A DNA stretch of 40,713 nucleotides from Calditrichota bacterium (GTDB lineage: Bacteria > Calditrichota > Calditrichia > JAJRVZ01): assembly GCA_024277055.1 (NCBI GenBank), contig JAJRVZ010000153.1, positions 1 to 40,713 of the forward strand. The letters are read 5' to 3'. Shown in pieces: positions 1 to 7,969 of this stretch; position 1 is the stretch's first letter; each line of letters begins with the position of its first letter. Made by a program: the position numbers and the translations under genes. Below the pieces are notes generated by a model. It saw only the letters and a program-made list of their open reading frames with translations, made no database searches and was not told the origin of the DNA.

Positions 1-704
1 AGGTTTTTCACATGCAAAGAGTTTTCCACCGCATGAGAAACCTGGTTGGCGAAGGTATGTAAAACCGAAAGGCTTTTGCTGTCGAAGGCATTATTGCTGT
101 TGCGGTTGTCCAGGTACACGGCACCGAAAACACGGTTATTGATGGTAAGCGGCAAACAGATAACCGATTTTATATTCAGGCGTACTACACTGGACCGAGA
201 AGCATATTTCTCGTCATTCTGGATCGAACCGGAGCTGATTTCACGTCCGTGATCGATTACTGCCCGGAGTATGGTGCGGCTGACCTGTGACTGAGGATCG
301 GCTAATTCCAAATCATCGATGGCGCGGGCTGCCTGGAACTCAAATTTGTTATTCTGATCGAGTACGGCAATAACCCCTCTTTCGGCGCCGGTGATTTTAA
401 TTACGGTATCCAGCGCAATTTCGAGTAAACGGGTTATATCTCTTTCTGAACCAAGCTCAATGCCTTTCTCATAGAGCAGTTTATAATATGCCACCCTTTG
501 CTGCAGCAGTTCGATTTCTTTCTTTGTTATTTTTTCGCTGCCGGATGTCTCTGCCGATTTATGAGATTGAAGTTTCATAACCTGCATGAACAGGTCTTTC
601 AGCTGAAGGCGCAATTCGGCGGATATTTCGGGCGAAGTTTTCTCCAGCGCTTCGGAAATGCGGTTTTCGAATCTGCTGAAGGATTCGGTAATCTTTTCAA
701 TCAT
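1..704 (-). CDS. GAF-domain signalling protein, N-terminal part (cut by window edge)
   Basis: The ORF track misses this gene because it has no stop inside the window. I translated it by hand: it starts at the ATG at 704-702 and stays open to base 1 (234 codons). Residues 1-80 look helical, possibly coiled-coil. Residues about 86-230 look like a GAF domain, with a typical 'GAERGVIAVLD' opening, 'ICLPLTINNRVFGAVYLDN' core and closing helix 'FANQVSHAVEN'. The start ATG lies inside the end of the upstream kinase gene (8-nt overlap), so the two are almost certainly translationally coupled. GAF domains bind small ligands or mediate dimerisation. The output domain lies beyond the edge. A sigma-54 activator or a histidine kinase are the usual partners of such a front half, but I cannot choose between them. 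The GAF call is firm; the full function is unknown. Confidence 0.8.
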   Translation of the reverse strand, partial: MIEKITESFSRFENRISEALEKTSPEISAELRLQLKDLFMQVMKLQSHKSAETSGSEKITKKEIELLQQRVAYYKLLYEKGIELGSERDITRLLEIALDTVIKITGAERGVIAVLDQNNKFEFQAARAIDDLELADPQSQVSRTILRAVIDHGREISSGSIQNDEKYASRSSVVRLNIKSVICLPLTINNRVFGAVYLDNRNSNNAFDSKSLSVLHTFANQVSHAVENSLHVKN

Positions 705-3700
705 AGACTTTTGGTAAATAGTTCGACTGATTGTTATTTAACGCGTTGTTGATTTTCTGCAATTCCAGGATAATATCATCGGCGCTTTGGAAGCGGTCTT
801 CAACTTCTTTGCACATAGCTTTGAAAATGCATTGTTCCAGTTGTTCGGGAAAATCCGGTCTGAATTCGCGGATTGGCTGCGGTTTGTTTTTAAATATCTC
901 AAAAATCAGTGCCATATCGTGCTGTCCGACGAATGGCAGTCTGCCGGTTGCCATTTCATAAAGCACTACGCCGAGAGAATACAGATCGCTGCGGTGATCT
1001 ACTTCTTCGCCGACAGCCTGCTGCGGACTCATATAACAAAGTGTTCCCAGCAATACGTTTGTTTTGGTGGCAACGGTAAATATTGCCGATTTGGCCAGTC
1101 CGAAATCCATGAGTTTGATTTGCCCCGTGCCGGTTATAAAAACATTGTCGGATTTCACGTCCCTGTGCACGATGGAGTGCCGGTGCATTTCGGTCAATGC
1201 CCGGGCAACGGCTATTCCGGTTCGGGTTATCTGGCGTACGGGCAGGGGGGCTTTTTCCTTTATCAGGTCCCTGAGGGAAATGCCGTCCAGGTATTCCATT
1301 ACCAGATACGATTGATCGTACCATATGCCGGAATCAAGAATATGTACGATGTTGTCATGCTTCAGTTTAGCACCGACTTCACATTCTCGTTGGAATCGCT
1401 TCAATCCTTCTTCGCTTTCGGTGATACCTCGATGCAGCAGCTTCAGGGCCACGATACGCCGGTTTCGATCCCGTGCTTTATATACTTTGCCCATTCCGCC
1501 TTCACCGATTTCCGAAAGAATACGGTAACCTGCAATCACCGATTGCCTGCGCTGTCGCCAAATCAGTCCGCCTATATAGGGCAGCAATGTTACTAAAAGC
1601 ACGGGGGCGGCAAATACCAGCCAATGCCGCGCAGTGTAGGGTTGTATGCCGTTCACAATAAAAACAGCAAAATAAATGAGAAGGGCAATCAGGGTGAAAA
1701 CTCTTTTGGAATTCCGACTTTTCACGGCCACCCAGTCGATTTTTACGAGTACAAGATAAAGAGCGGCAAGGAACACAAGAAATTTCAACGATTCAAGCAA
1801 CCAGTCGGCACGCGCCGAAGTGAAGTGCAACGACCACAAAAATTTACTGAAAATACGGGCAAACAGGTTTTCGTCATGAACCGTGTATATTTTCCCCGGG
1901 CTGATACCGGTCAGATTTCCGCTGCTGCCGTCCGGGAAGCGGATATGTACGTTATATAATGTATCGGTGGCAACGGGAATGGACACGATGCTTGACCGCC
2001 GGGGCAGGACCGTACTGCCTTCAAAGCCGTTCAATACGGAGGTTAAATATTCTTCATTGCTGTTAAAAAGCCATATCCAGCTGCCGATTCCGAAATAGTT
2101 GTTGCGGCTGCATTCAAAACGAAGCCGGATGGAATACTTCCGTTCCAGATTATTCTGCAACAAAGCCAAACTGCGGCCGGTTGCGGAGTCGGGTTCCGAG
2201 CTGCCCAGCAAAAGGTCTTCATCCCCGTCAAGGTCAAAATCGGCCCAAGAAGGATGCCCCTCAAAACTGGCCTGGGCCGTGGCGGAGATGTTTTTAAAAC
2301 TTCGACCGGAAATATTCAGGAACAGTCCGCTGCTGATATACAGGTCCGGGTAATAGTCATGATTAATATCCGCCGGAGATGCTACCGCGGCAGACCAGTA
2401 GTAATGGTTACGGTTGACCGGGAAGCGAAGAAACCGCTTCTCCGGATTAATGGATTGCGCGCGGCCGCTGTAAATAAGGCCCTCTCCCCTGCGGCTGTAA
2501 ATAAAAAAATCCGGCCAACGGTCACGGTTGAAATCCGAAAAAACACCGGTGAAACTTTCATTATTGTCAAAATTATCGAAGGCATCATCATCAACTTTCC
2601 GGAAAAGCCCTTCTCCCATATTCAGCCATAATTCAGTGGATGCAAGATTGTAGGTAAGTAAAAGGTCGATATTATTGTCGACGTTAAAATCGTAGGGGGT
2701 AATCCCGATCAGCCTTTTTCCGGATTGAACAGGAATATCCAGTTCGATCTTCTCTGAAAATTTGCCGAAGCCGTCATTCAGGCATACACTTACCGGCAGG
2801 CCGTCTGCAGCGACCAGCAAATCGGGATAGGAATCCTTGTTATAATCCCAGAACCGAAGGGTAGGCCACGATTCAATCCGGAAGGTAATCGCCTCGAACG
2901 ACGATTGCTGATCCATTTTGAATACGAAAGGTTCCACCTGGCGAAAAAATACCGGGTGCCGGTTATCGTCAATCAGGACCATATCGAGCAGGCCGTCATT
3001 TTCAACATCGCCGAGGGCCGCCCCCGTACAATTCGGGTCGGCGGAACGGATGACCGGGTAAATCTGCAATTCGGTAAAACTGGCTTTGCCGCTGTTCAGG
3101 TACAAACGGTACGGAGACTGTCCGTCGGACAACATAACGATATCGGGATATTCGTCGTCATTTAAGTCCGTGAAAATGGCGCCGTAGCCGCCGGAAGGTA
3201 AATTGCTGCGTGCCGTTACATCACTGAAAGTAAGAGACCGGCTGTTGCTGTTGGTGATGATACCGTCGGTGGCGCACAACCACAGCTTATGCCTTTCCTG
3301 CTGTGGATAATAAAAGCCGTCAATATCTTCAAGCGGCCCGGTATTCAGGGCCTGTAGCGCGGGGAACTCCGTTATTTCCCCTCCCTGCAAATGAACAAGC
3401 AGCGATTTGCCGTTTTTTGCCCCGCCAAGCCAGATGTCATCTTTCGAAAAAACCTTAATACAGGTCAACTGCCATTTTGAATTCAACGGGCGTTGCGACC
3501 ATTTTCCATTTTCAAAGATCAGCAACGCACCCGATTTATTGACCGCCCAGCCGGTATTCGTGTCAAGGAACTGTACATCAGAAATACGGTTTTCACCATC
3601 CCGGACGAAGACCGTATAAACCTGCCAGGATTTTCCGTCGAAATGCAGTATATGCCCTTTATTGCCGACAGCCCAGGCATCGTCATCGGCAATTACTTCA

Positions 3701-4347
3701 ACAGCGTTCAGGTCAAAATCAAAGGTACCGTATCCTGAATTCCATTTAAGCGGTGAGGGAACCGCCTGCCAGCGCTGACCGTCGTAGTGTAGAATATTGC
3801 CCTTTTGTCCGACCGCCCAAAGATTTCCGGGCCGATTTCCGTCCAATGCCAGGAACATACTGTAGTCGATTTCGTCCCACATTATTTCAGGCAGGGTTTG
3901 TTTCTGCCAGCCACGGCCGTTGTAAAAATGAACCAGCGGCTGATAATTTCCGTAATGGGTCAGATGATTAAACGCCCAGACATAAAGCTGTCCGCGAAAT
4001 TTGAGCGTTTTCAGTAACGGAAAATCCGAATAGGGATAGGAGCGGATCGGTTTCCAGATTCCGTTGCGGTATTCATAAACTTTTCCCTCGATATTTTTAC
4101 CCATTCCCCGGCTCACGGCATAGCCCCTGTTTTCATCGAGCATTTGTACCTGGTGACCCAAAACCATTTTGTTTTCGACGAACCAGGAATAGCCGGTTTG
4201 TTCATCCGGTTGTTGAGCAAAGAGAACTGTGAAAGGGAAACAAAAAGTCAGAATGAAAAGAAGTTTGGATTTGGCGGAATCCTTAATTATTTTCAGCCCT
4301 GAAATAACCGGGCGATATATGCCGGAATTCAAAAAAGTTCTCCGCAT
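697..4347 (-). CDS. Transmembrane Ser/Thr protein kinase with extracytoplasmic propeller/FG-GAP/ASPIC sensor
   Basis: This 1216-residue protein has a reversed layout for a bacterial Hanks kinase: the sensor comes first and the kinase last. A hydrophobic signal segment ends near 'VLFAQQ' (about residue 45). WAVG-type propeller repeats follow ('LWAVGQKGNILHYDG', 'AWAVGNKGHILHFDG'), then at least seven FG-GAP/VCBS-like repeats with Asp-rich loops ('FTDLNDDEYPDIV', 'ADFDLDGDEDLLLG'), likely Ca-binding. An ASPIC/UnbV-like segment ('VHIRFPDGSSGN') comes next, then three membrane helices (about 850-935). The kinase domain spans about 941-1200: Gly loop 'GEGGMGKVY', VALK Lys969, HRD at 1061-1063, DFG at 1081-1083, 'GTLCYMSPQQ' activation segment, so it should be active. 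It overlaps the GAF gene and diverges from the radical SAM gene over only 42 bp. The start is uncertain, with no strong ribosome site and a long pre-signal stretch. The ligand is unknown. Confidence 0.9.
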   Translation of the reverse strand: MRRTFLNSGIYRPVISGLKIIKDSAKSKLLFILTFCFPFTVLFAQQPDEQTGYSWFVENKMVLGHQVQMLDENRGYAVSRGMGKNIEGKVYEYRNGIWKPIRSYPYSDFPLLKTLKFRGQLYVWAFNHLTHYGNYQPLVHFYNGRGWQKQTLPEIMWDEIDYSMFLALDGNRPGNLWAVGQKGNILHYDGQRWQAVPSPLKWNSGYGTFDFDLNAVEVIADDDAWAVGNKGHILHFDGKSWQVYTVFVRDGENRISDVQFLDTNTGWAVNKSGALLIFENGKWSQRPLNSKWQLTCIKVFSKDDIWLGGAKNGKSLLVHLQGGEITEFPALQALNTGPLEDIDGFYYPQQERHKLWLCATDGIITNSNSRSLTFSDVTARSNLPSGGYGAIFTDLNDDEYPDIVMLSDGQSPYRLYLNSGKASFTELQIYPVIRSADPNCTGAALGDVENDGLLDMVLIDDNRHPVFFRQVEPFVFKMDQQSSFEAITFRIESWPTLRFWDYNKDSYPDLLVAADGLPVSVCLNDGFGKFSEKIELDIPVQSGKRLIGITPYDFNVDNNIDLLLTYNLASTELWLNMGEGLFRKVDDDAFDNFDNNESFTGVFSDFNRDRWPDFFIYSRRGEGLIYSGRAQSINPEKRFLRFPVNRNHYYWSAAVASPADINHDYYPDLYISSGLFLNISGRSFKNISATAQASFEGHPSWADFDLDGDEDLLLGSSEPDSATGRSLALLQNNLERKYSIRLRFECSRNNYFGIGSWIWLFNSNEEYLTSVLNGFEGSTVLPRRSSIVSIPVATDTLYNVHIRFPDGSSGNLTGISPGKIYTVHDENLFARIFSKFLWSLHFTSARADWLLESLKFLVFLAALYLVLVKIDWVAVKSRNSKRVFTLIALLIYFAVFIVNGIQPYTARHWLVFAAPVLLVTLLPYIGGLIWRQRRQSVIAGYRILSEIGEGGMGKVYKARDRNRRIVALKLLHRGITESEEGLKRFQRECEVGAKLKHDNIVHILDSGIWYDQSYLVMEYLDGISLRDLIKEKAPLPVRQITRTGIAVARALTEMHRHSIVHRDVKSDNVFITGTGQIKLMDFGLAKSAIFTVATKTNVLLGTLCYMSPQQAVGEEVDHRSDLYSLGVVLYEMATGRLPFVGQHDMALIFEIFKNKPQPIREFRPDFPEQLEQCIFKAMCKEVEDRFQSADDIILELQKINNALNNNQSNYLPKVYD

Positions 4348-4389
4348 ATTTTCGGATCTGGTATTCGCAAATAAACATTAAATTCAGTA

Positions 4390-5382
4390 ATGGTTCAAGA
4401 TAAAAAAATTTTTCCATTAAACAAACGCTTTAACAGCTATTCTGGATATATCCGGCAGAAATATGGTGAGCGGGTTCAAAAGGTTACCGTTGATGCCGGA
4501 TTCACCTGTCCGAATCGTGACGGAACAGTTGCTGTCGGCGGATGCACCTACTGCAATAATGAATCATTCAATCCCGGATACAACACAGCGAGTAAAAGTA
4601 TCCGCGTGCAAATTGAGGAAGGCCAGGAGTTTCTGAAAAGAAGGTACGGCGTCGGCAAATTCATTGTTTATTTTCAGCCTTACAGCAACACCTATGCCCC
4701 GGCGGATGTTTTGAAAAAATATTATGAAGAAGCTCTTTCCGTACCCGGTGTCATCGGTCTGACCATCGGTACCCGCCCGGACTGCATTGATGAACAAAAG
4801 CTGGATTACCTGGACCTTCTGGCGCAGGAATATGATATAACCCTTGAATTCGGGCTCGAATCCATTTCCGATGAAACCCTGAAAAAGATCAACCGGGGCC
4901 ATGATTATAAAAGCTACCTAGATGCCCTGGCCATGAGCCGGGGACGTAATTTTAAAATATGCACACATATCATTATCGGTTTTCCCTGGGAAAACAAACA
5001 GCACTGGTTGGCGACGGCAGATGAACTTTCAAATCTTTCATTCGATTTTCTGAAAATTCATCAGCTGCATATTGTGAAGGATACCGTCATGGCCAGGCAG
5101 CATGCCGTCAAACCATTTCGTCTGCTGGGTTACGAAGAATACCTGGATGTCATCGTTTCATTTCTTGAGCGGCTCAATCCGCAGATCGTCGTCCAACGGC
5201 TGTTCGGGGAAGCGCCGCCGCAGATTCTGATTGCCCCCCGCTGGTACAAGCGCAATTCGGAAATTCTGCAGGGTATCGAGGCTGAGTTCATAAAACGGGA
5301 TACCTGGCAGGGCAAATTCTTCAATTCCGACGGCAATATTTCAGGGAGTGAGCGGATCGATACCGAACGGGCTGCCGTATGA
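4390..5382 (+). CDS. TIGR01212-family radical SAM protein (YhcC-like)
   Basis: A 330-residue protein with an Elp3-like radical SAM core. The cluster cysteines are Cys40, Cys52 and Cys55 in 'CPNRDGTVAVGGCTYCNN', the expanded spacing typical of the TIGR01212/YhcC family. Further family features are 'IGTRPDCIDEQKLDYL', 'LEFGLESISDETLKKINRGHD' and the C-terminal 'LFGEAPPQILIAPRW'. The 4Fe-4S cluster would cleave S-adenosylmethionine to start a radical reaction. The substrate of this family is not settled to my knowledge. The gene overlaps mobB by 4 nt (ATGA), so the two are co-translated. Its upstream space is shared with the divergent kinase gene. No clear Shine-Dalgarno precedes the ATG. Confidence 0.9.
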   Translation: MVQDKKIFPLNKRFNSYSGYIRQKYGERVQKVTVDAGFTCPNRDGTVAVGGCTYCNNESFNPGYNTASKSIRVQIEEGQEFLKRRYGVGKFIVYFQPYSNTYAPADVLKKYYEEALSVPGVIGLTIGTRPDCIDEQKLDYLDLLAQEYDITLEFGLESISDETLKKINRGHDYKSYLDALAMSRGRNFKICTHIIIGFPWENKQHWLATADELSNLSFDFLKIHQLHIVKDTVMARQHAVKPFRLLGYEEYLDVIVSFLERLNPQIVVQRLFGEAPPQILIAPRWYKRNSEILQGIEAEFIKRDTWQGKFFNSDGNISGSERIDTERAAV

Positions 5383-6041
5383 GACCATTTGTTTTATGCT
5401 TTTCAGGCTATTCCGGCAGTGGAAAAACAACACTGCTGGAAAAACTGATTCCTTTATTAAAAAAGGAAGGGATCCGTGTCGGAGTCATCAAGCACGATGT
5501 GCACGGCATCTTCACTGATGAGCCGGGAAAGGATTCGTACAGGTTAAAGCAGGCGGGAGCCGATACGGTGTGTGTGCTCGGCCCGGACCAGGTGTTCCTG
5601 AACGGCGAACACATCCGGGAGGAGAGTGTCGCACGATTGGCGGAAACATGGTTTTCAGATTGCCGGTTGCTTTTGCTGGAGGGATTTAAAAAATCACCGT
5701 GGCCTAAAATTGAAGTATATCGCAAAGCAAACGGAAAACCCGAGCTGGGCGGAGACAGCCCTTCCGTTCTGGCCGTGGTCAGCGATGACCGAACGGAAAA
5801 AGAAGTCCCGCATTTCAGTTTTAATCAGCTTTTCGAGTTAGTATCTTTTATAAAAAAACTTATGATGCAGGAAAACGAAACGGATCAGAAAGTAAGATTG
5901 GTTGTCGATGGTGAAGAAATACGGCTCAAACCGTTCATCGATACGATGTTCCTGGAAAGCATACTCGGCATGCTGAAGGCGCTGAAAGGGTGCGAACAGG
6001 CCGGACATGTTTCGATAGAATTCACCCGGCCGGAAAACTGA
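5379..6041 (+). CDS. mobB: Molybdopterin-guanine dinucleotide biosynthesis protein MobB
   Basis: A P-loop GTPase-like protein of 220 residues. The Walker A motif 'GYSGSGKTT' lies at residues 9-17. Family signatures follow: 'VGVIKHDVHG', 'DSYRLKQAGADTVCVLGPDQ' and 'LLLLEGFKKSPWPKIEVYR'. MobB assists MobA in attaching GMP to molybdopterin. It starts by a 4-nt ATGA overlap with the radical SAM gene. The family core is about 165 residues. Here about 55 further residues ('VVDGEEIRLKPFIDTMFLESILGML') form a C-terminal extension seen in a subset of MobB proteins. No mobA, moa or moe gene and no molybdoenzyme is in the window. The stop codon directly abuts the stop of the convergent B3/B4 gene. Confidence 0.9.
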   Translation: MRPFVLCFSGYSGSGKTTLLEKLIPLLKKEGIRVGVIKHDVHGIFTDEPGKDSYRLKQAGADTVCVLGPDQVFLNGEHIREESVARLAETWFSDCRLLLLEGFKKSPWPKIEVYRKANGKPELGGDSPSVLAVVSDDRTEKEVPHFSFNQLFELVSFIKKLMMQENETDQKVRLVVDGEEIRLKPFIDTMFLESILGMLKALKGCEQAGHVSIEFTRPEN

Positions 6042-6725
6042 TTATCGGCAAACCCTGACGATCATCTCAAACGCAGCATTCGGCTGATCAGCCAGGAATA
6101 ATTTTTGCAAATAATCCAGGGTTTCGGCTAACCGGCTGTCCGCTACTTCGGGCGGGGTGAAGAACAGGGCAAGGCATTGTTTTGTTTCGGAAGTGATTCG
6201 GGTTCGTTTCGAATCGGCCGTCGGGTTTCCGAAAATGCCGTCATCGTCTCTCAGGATCAGTTTGCCGGCCGCGTGTATAACCGGCTTTGTTATCCCCTCA
6301 TAAACTTCATTTTCCCTGCCGACATCAAAAATGATCGTTCCGTTAATTTTCGCGGAATCGTATAATCCCATCGGCAGATAAAAGCGAATTGAAACAATAT
6401 TTGCGAGGTCCACAATATTATTGATCCGATACAACCCCTTATTTTTGATTATTCGCCGGATCATCGCCTCGGACGAAGGGCGGTATCGCGTCGGCTCCCA
6501 GCCGATGCGCCGGTACATTCGCCGCACGGCACCGACTACTTCATCTTCCGCCGGGGGCGCTTCGGCAAATTTTCGTGAAATAAACATGTGCACTTCTTCA
6601 AATGCCCGGTCAGCAACAGGTGAATCTTTGGTGACGTTTATGTTTTTAGTGAGGAGCAAGCCCAATTTAAGACCGGGAATTTTATTGCGAATTGCTTCTG
6701 AAAAATCTGTTTCAGGCAGATTCAC
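6042..6725 (-). CDS. Free-standing B3/B4 (PheRS beta-like) tRNA-editing domain protein
   Basis: A 227-residue protein that matches the B3/B4 domain found in the PheRS beta subunit, but without synthetase modules. Recognisable segments are 'AVRRMYRRIGWEPTRYRPSSEA' (split here), 'LYRINNIVDLANIVSI', 'GLYDSAKINGTIIFDVG' and 'LRDDDGIFGNPTADSKRTRIT'. In PheRS this domain hydrolyses mischarged tRNA. Free-standing versions are thought to act in trans, but the substrate here cannot be predicted from sequence. It is the last gene of the minus-strand cluster, and its start overlaps the upstream membrane-protein gene by 14 nt. There is no room for a terminator before the convergent mobB. Confidence 0.85.
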   Translation of the reverse strand: MNLPETDFSEAIRNKIPGLKLGLLLTKNINVTKDSPVADRAFEEVHMFISRKFAEAPPAEDEVVGAVRRMYRRIGWEPTRYRPSSEAMIRRIIKNKGLYRINNIVDLANIVSIRFYLPMGLYDSAKINGTIIFDVGRENEVYEGITKPVIHAAGKLILRDDDGIFGNPTADSKRTRITSETKQCLALFFTPPEVADSRLAETLDYLQKLFLADQPNAAFEMIVRVCR

Positions 6726-7194
6726 TGTTCTCCCCCGGTACGGAATTTCTTTGCCTTACCTGCAGCAGAATATCTTTATTTACCTGTAACAGCCGGTGTA
6801 ACATCGAAAAGGACCAGGCCAGCATGATCCAGGCTGAAAAGGAAAAAATGGAATGCATCCAGCCGGGTGAAATGCCGGCATTGACAGCACCGCCATAAAT
6901 TCCCGATGTAACGATTAAAACGGCGGAGAGAAAAATGGGCGGAAACAAATATTTTTTTATTTGTCGGGTCTGCTGATACAGGTTGGCATCCAGATTTTTT
7001 GACTGTACCTCTTCTTTTATCATTGCGCCGGTAGTGATAAAATAAAACATGGTCAGGATTACCGTACCGATAAACAGGATAGCATATAAAAAACCCAGAA
7101 CCGGATGCAGTTCGTGGTGGTAATATCCGGTAAGGATCAGGACAAGACCGGCAAGCAGTACGGACAGGTTCAGGTAGCGCAGGAAGGTATTCAC
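6712..7194 (-). CDS. Small integral membrane protein, unknown function
   Basis: A 160-residue protein with four predicted membrane helices, at about 8-24 ('NLSVLLAGLVLILTGYY'), 32-53, 83-102 ('FPPIFLSAVLIVTSGIYGG') and 112-135. The second loop is polar ('IKEEVQSKNLDANLYQQTRQIKK'). The start is GTG, overlapping the upstream thiamine-binding-protein gene in a GTGA junction, so it is translationally coupled. It also overlaps the downstream B3/B4 gene by 14 nt. I do not recognise a named family. Hydropathy, tight overlaps and codon usage like its neighbours make it a real gene. Confidence 0.75.
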   Translation of the reverse strand: MNTFLRYLNLSVLLAGLVLILTGYYHHELHPVLGFLYAILFIGTVILTMFYFITTGAMIKEEVQSKNLDANLYQQTRQIKKYLFPPIFLSAVLIVTSGIYGGAVNAGISPGWMHSIFSFSAWIMLAWSFSMLHRLLQVNKDILLQVRQRNSVPGENSESA

Positions 7195-7499
7195 CGGGAG
7201 AGTTTCCTTCCCAGTGTTTTTTCCACTTTATCAATTTTACGGTTCATCCTTTTTTCTTTACCCCGCCGGTAATCAATTTTTATACTGACGCTGATCCGCT
7301 TACAGTCCTTTTCAAGTTCAAGAAAGCAATCGCGGACAATTTTCATCACCTCATCCCATTCGCCTTCAAGCACCGTACCCATGGGATTCAGACGATAATC
7401 GATACCGCTTTCATCAATGATTTTCAGAATACGAGATACATACGGACTCAGGCTTTCTCCTTTGTCCAGCGGGCTCATACTGAATTCAAGCAGAACCAT
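7191..7499 (-). CDS. MTH1187-family thiamine-binding protein
   Basis: A 102-residue protein with the full signature of the MTH1187/YqgV (formerly DUF77) family: 'LLEFSMSPLDKGESLSPYV', 'GIDYRLNPMGTVLEGEWDEV' and 'RISVSIKIDYRRGKEKRM'. Members are small ferredoxin-like-fold proteins that bind thiamine-like ligands, apparently as cytoplasmic binding or sensing proteins. The length and first residues fit the family, so the ATG at 7499 is a good start. It lies 2 nt after the upstream membrane-protein gene and overlaps the next by 4 nt. No thiamine biosynthesis gene or TPP riboswitch was seen nearby, so the link to thiamine rests on the family alone. Confidence 0.9.
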   Translation of the reverse strand: MVLLEFSMSPLDKGESLSPYVSRILKIIDESGIDYRLNPMGTVLEGEWDEVMKIVRDCFLELEKDCKRISVSIKIDYRRGKEKRMNRKIDKVEKTLGRKLSR

Positions 7500-7501
7500 G
7501 G

Positions 7502-7900
7502 TCAGTCACCGGTTTCTTCCTGAAAACGGATGCGGAATAAAATACCCACAGCTCTGAATAAAAGAACGAAATAGATCAGCATGAGAATCATGAAAATTGA
7601 AAAACGAATGTTCAGGGCAACCAGTTTATACCAGTGCAGAATACCGTTGCCGATAATCAGGATGAAAAACAATGTCAACAATCCCTGATACAGATTGAAT
7701 GTTTTAAACTGCGGGTGCTCACCCTTTTTTTCTTTTAACTGTGCCGCCTGTACGCCGACCGCCAGTAAAGAAACCAGAGTTGCTAAAATAAGATTCGTGG
7801 CATTTTCCATTCCAAATGCTTCAAATAGGAAGGTCAGGGCAATAAAAATAGTGATCGGGAAATAGGCGATCAGTTTTTCGTTTCGTTGTTCATCCTGCAT
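7502..7900 (-). CDS. Small integral membrane protein, unknown function
   Basis: A 132-residue, very hydrophobic protein with about four membrane helices: 'YFPITIFIALTFLFEAF', 'LILATLVSLLAVGVQAA', 'LYQGLLTLFFILIIGNGIL' and 'IFMILMLIYFVLLFRAVGIL'. The charged loop 'LKEKKGEHPQFK' separates the helix pairs. It ends 2 nt before the thiamine-binding-protein gene and lies 69 nt after the MscS gene. No named family is recognised. Its place between the MTH1187 protein and transport genes hints at a membrane role, perhaps transport, but nothing in the sequence proves it. Confidence 0.7.
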   Translation of the reverse strand: MQDEQRNEKLIAYFPITIFIALTFLFEAFGMENATNLILATLVSLLAVGVQAAQLKEKKGEHPQFKTFNLYQGLLTLFFILIIGNGILHWYKLVALNIRFSIFMILMLIYFVLLFRAVGILFRIRFQEETGD

Positions 7901-7969
7901 GAATTAATCCGCAATTTATTTGATTGGATTTTCTGTTATCAAGTACCAAATCGGCTGTAATATTTCCTG

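Noticed and set aside
787-1596. 269-aa plus-strand ORF
   Set aside because: It is a shadow of the kinase domain on the minus strand, where all kinase motifs are visible.
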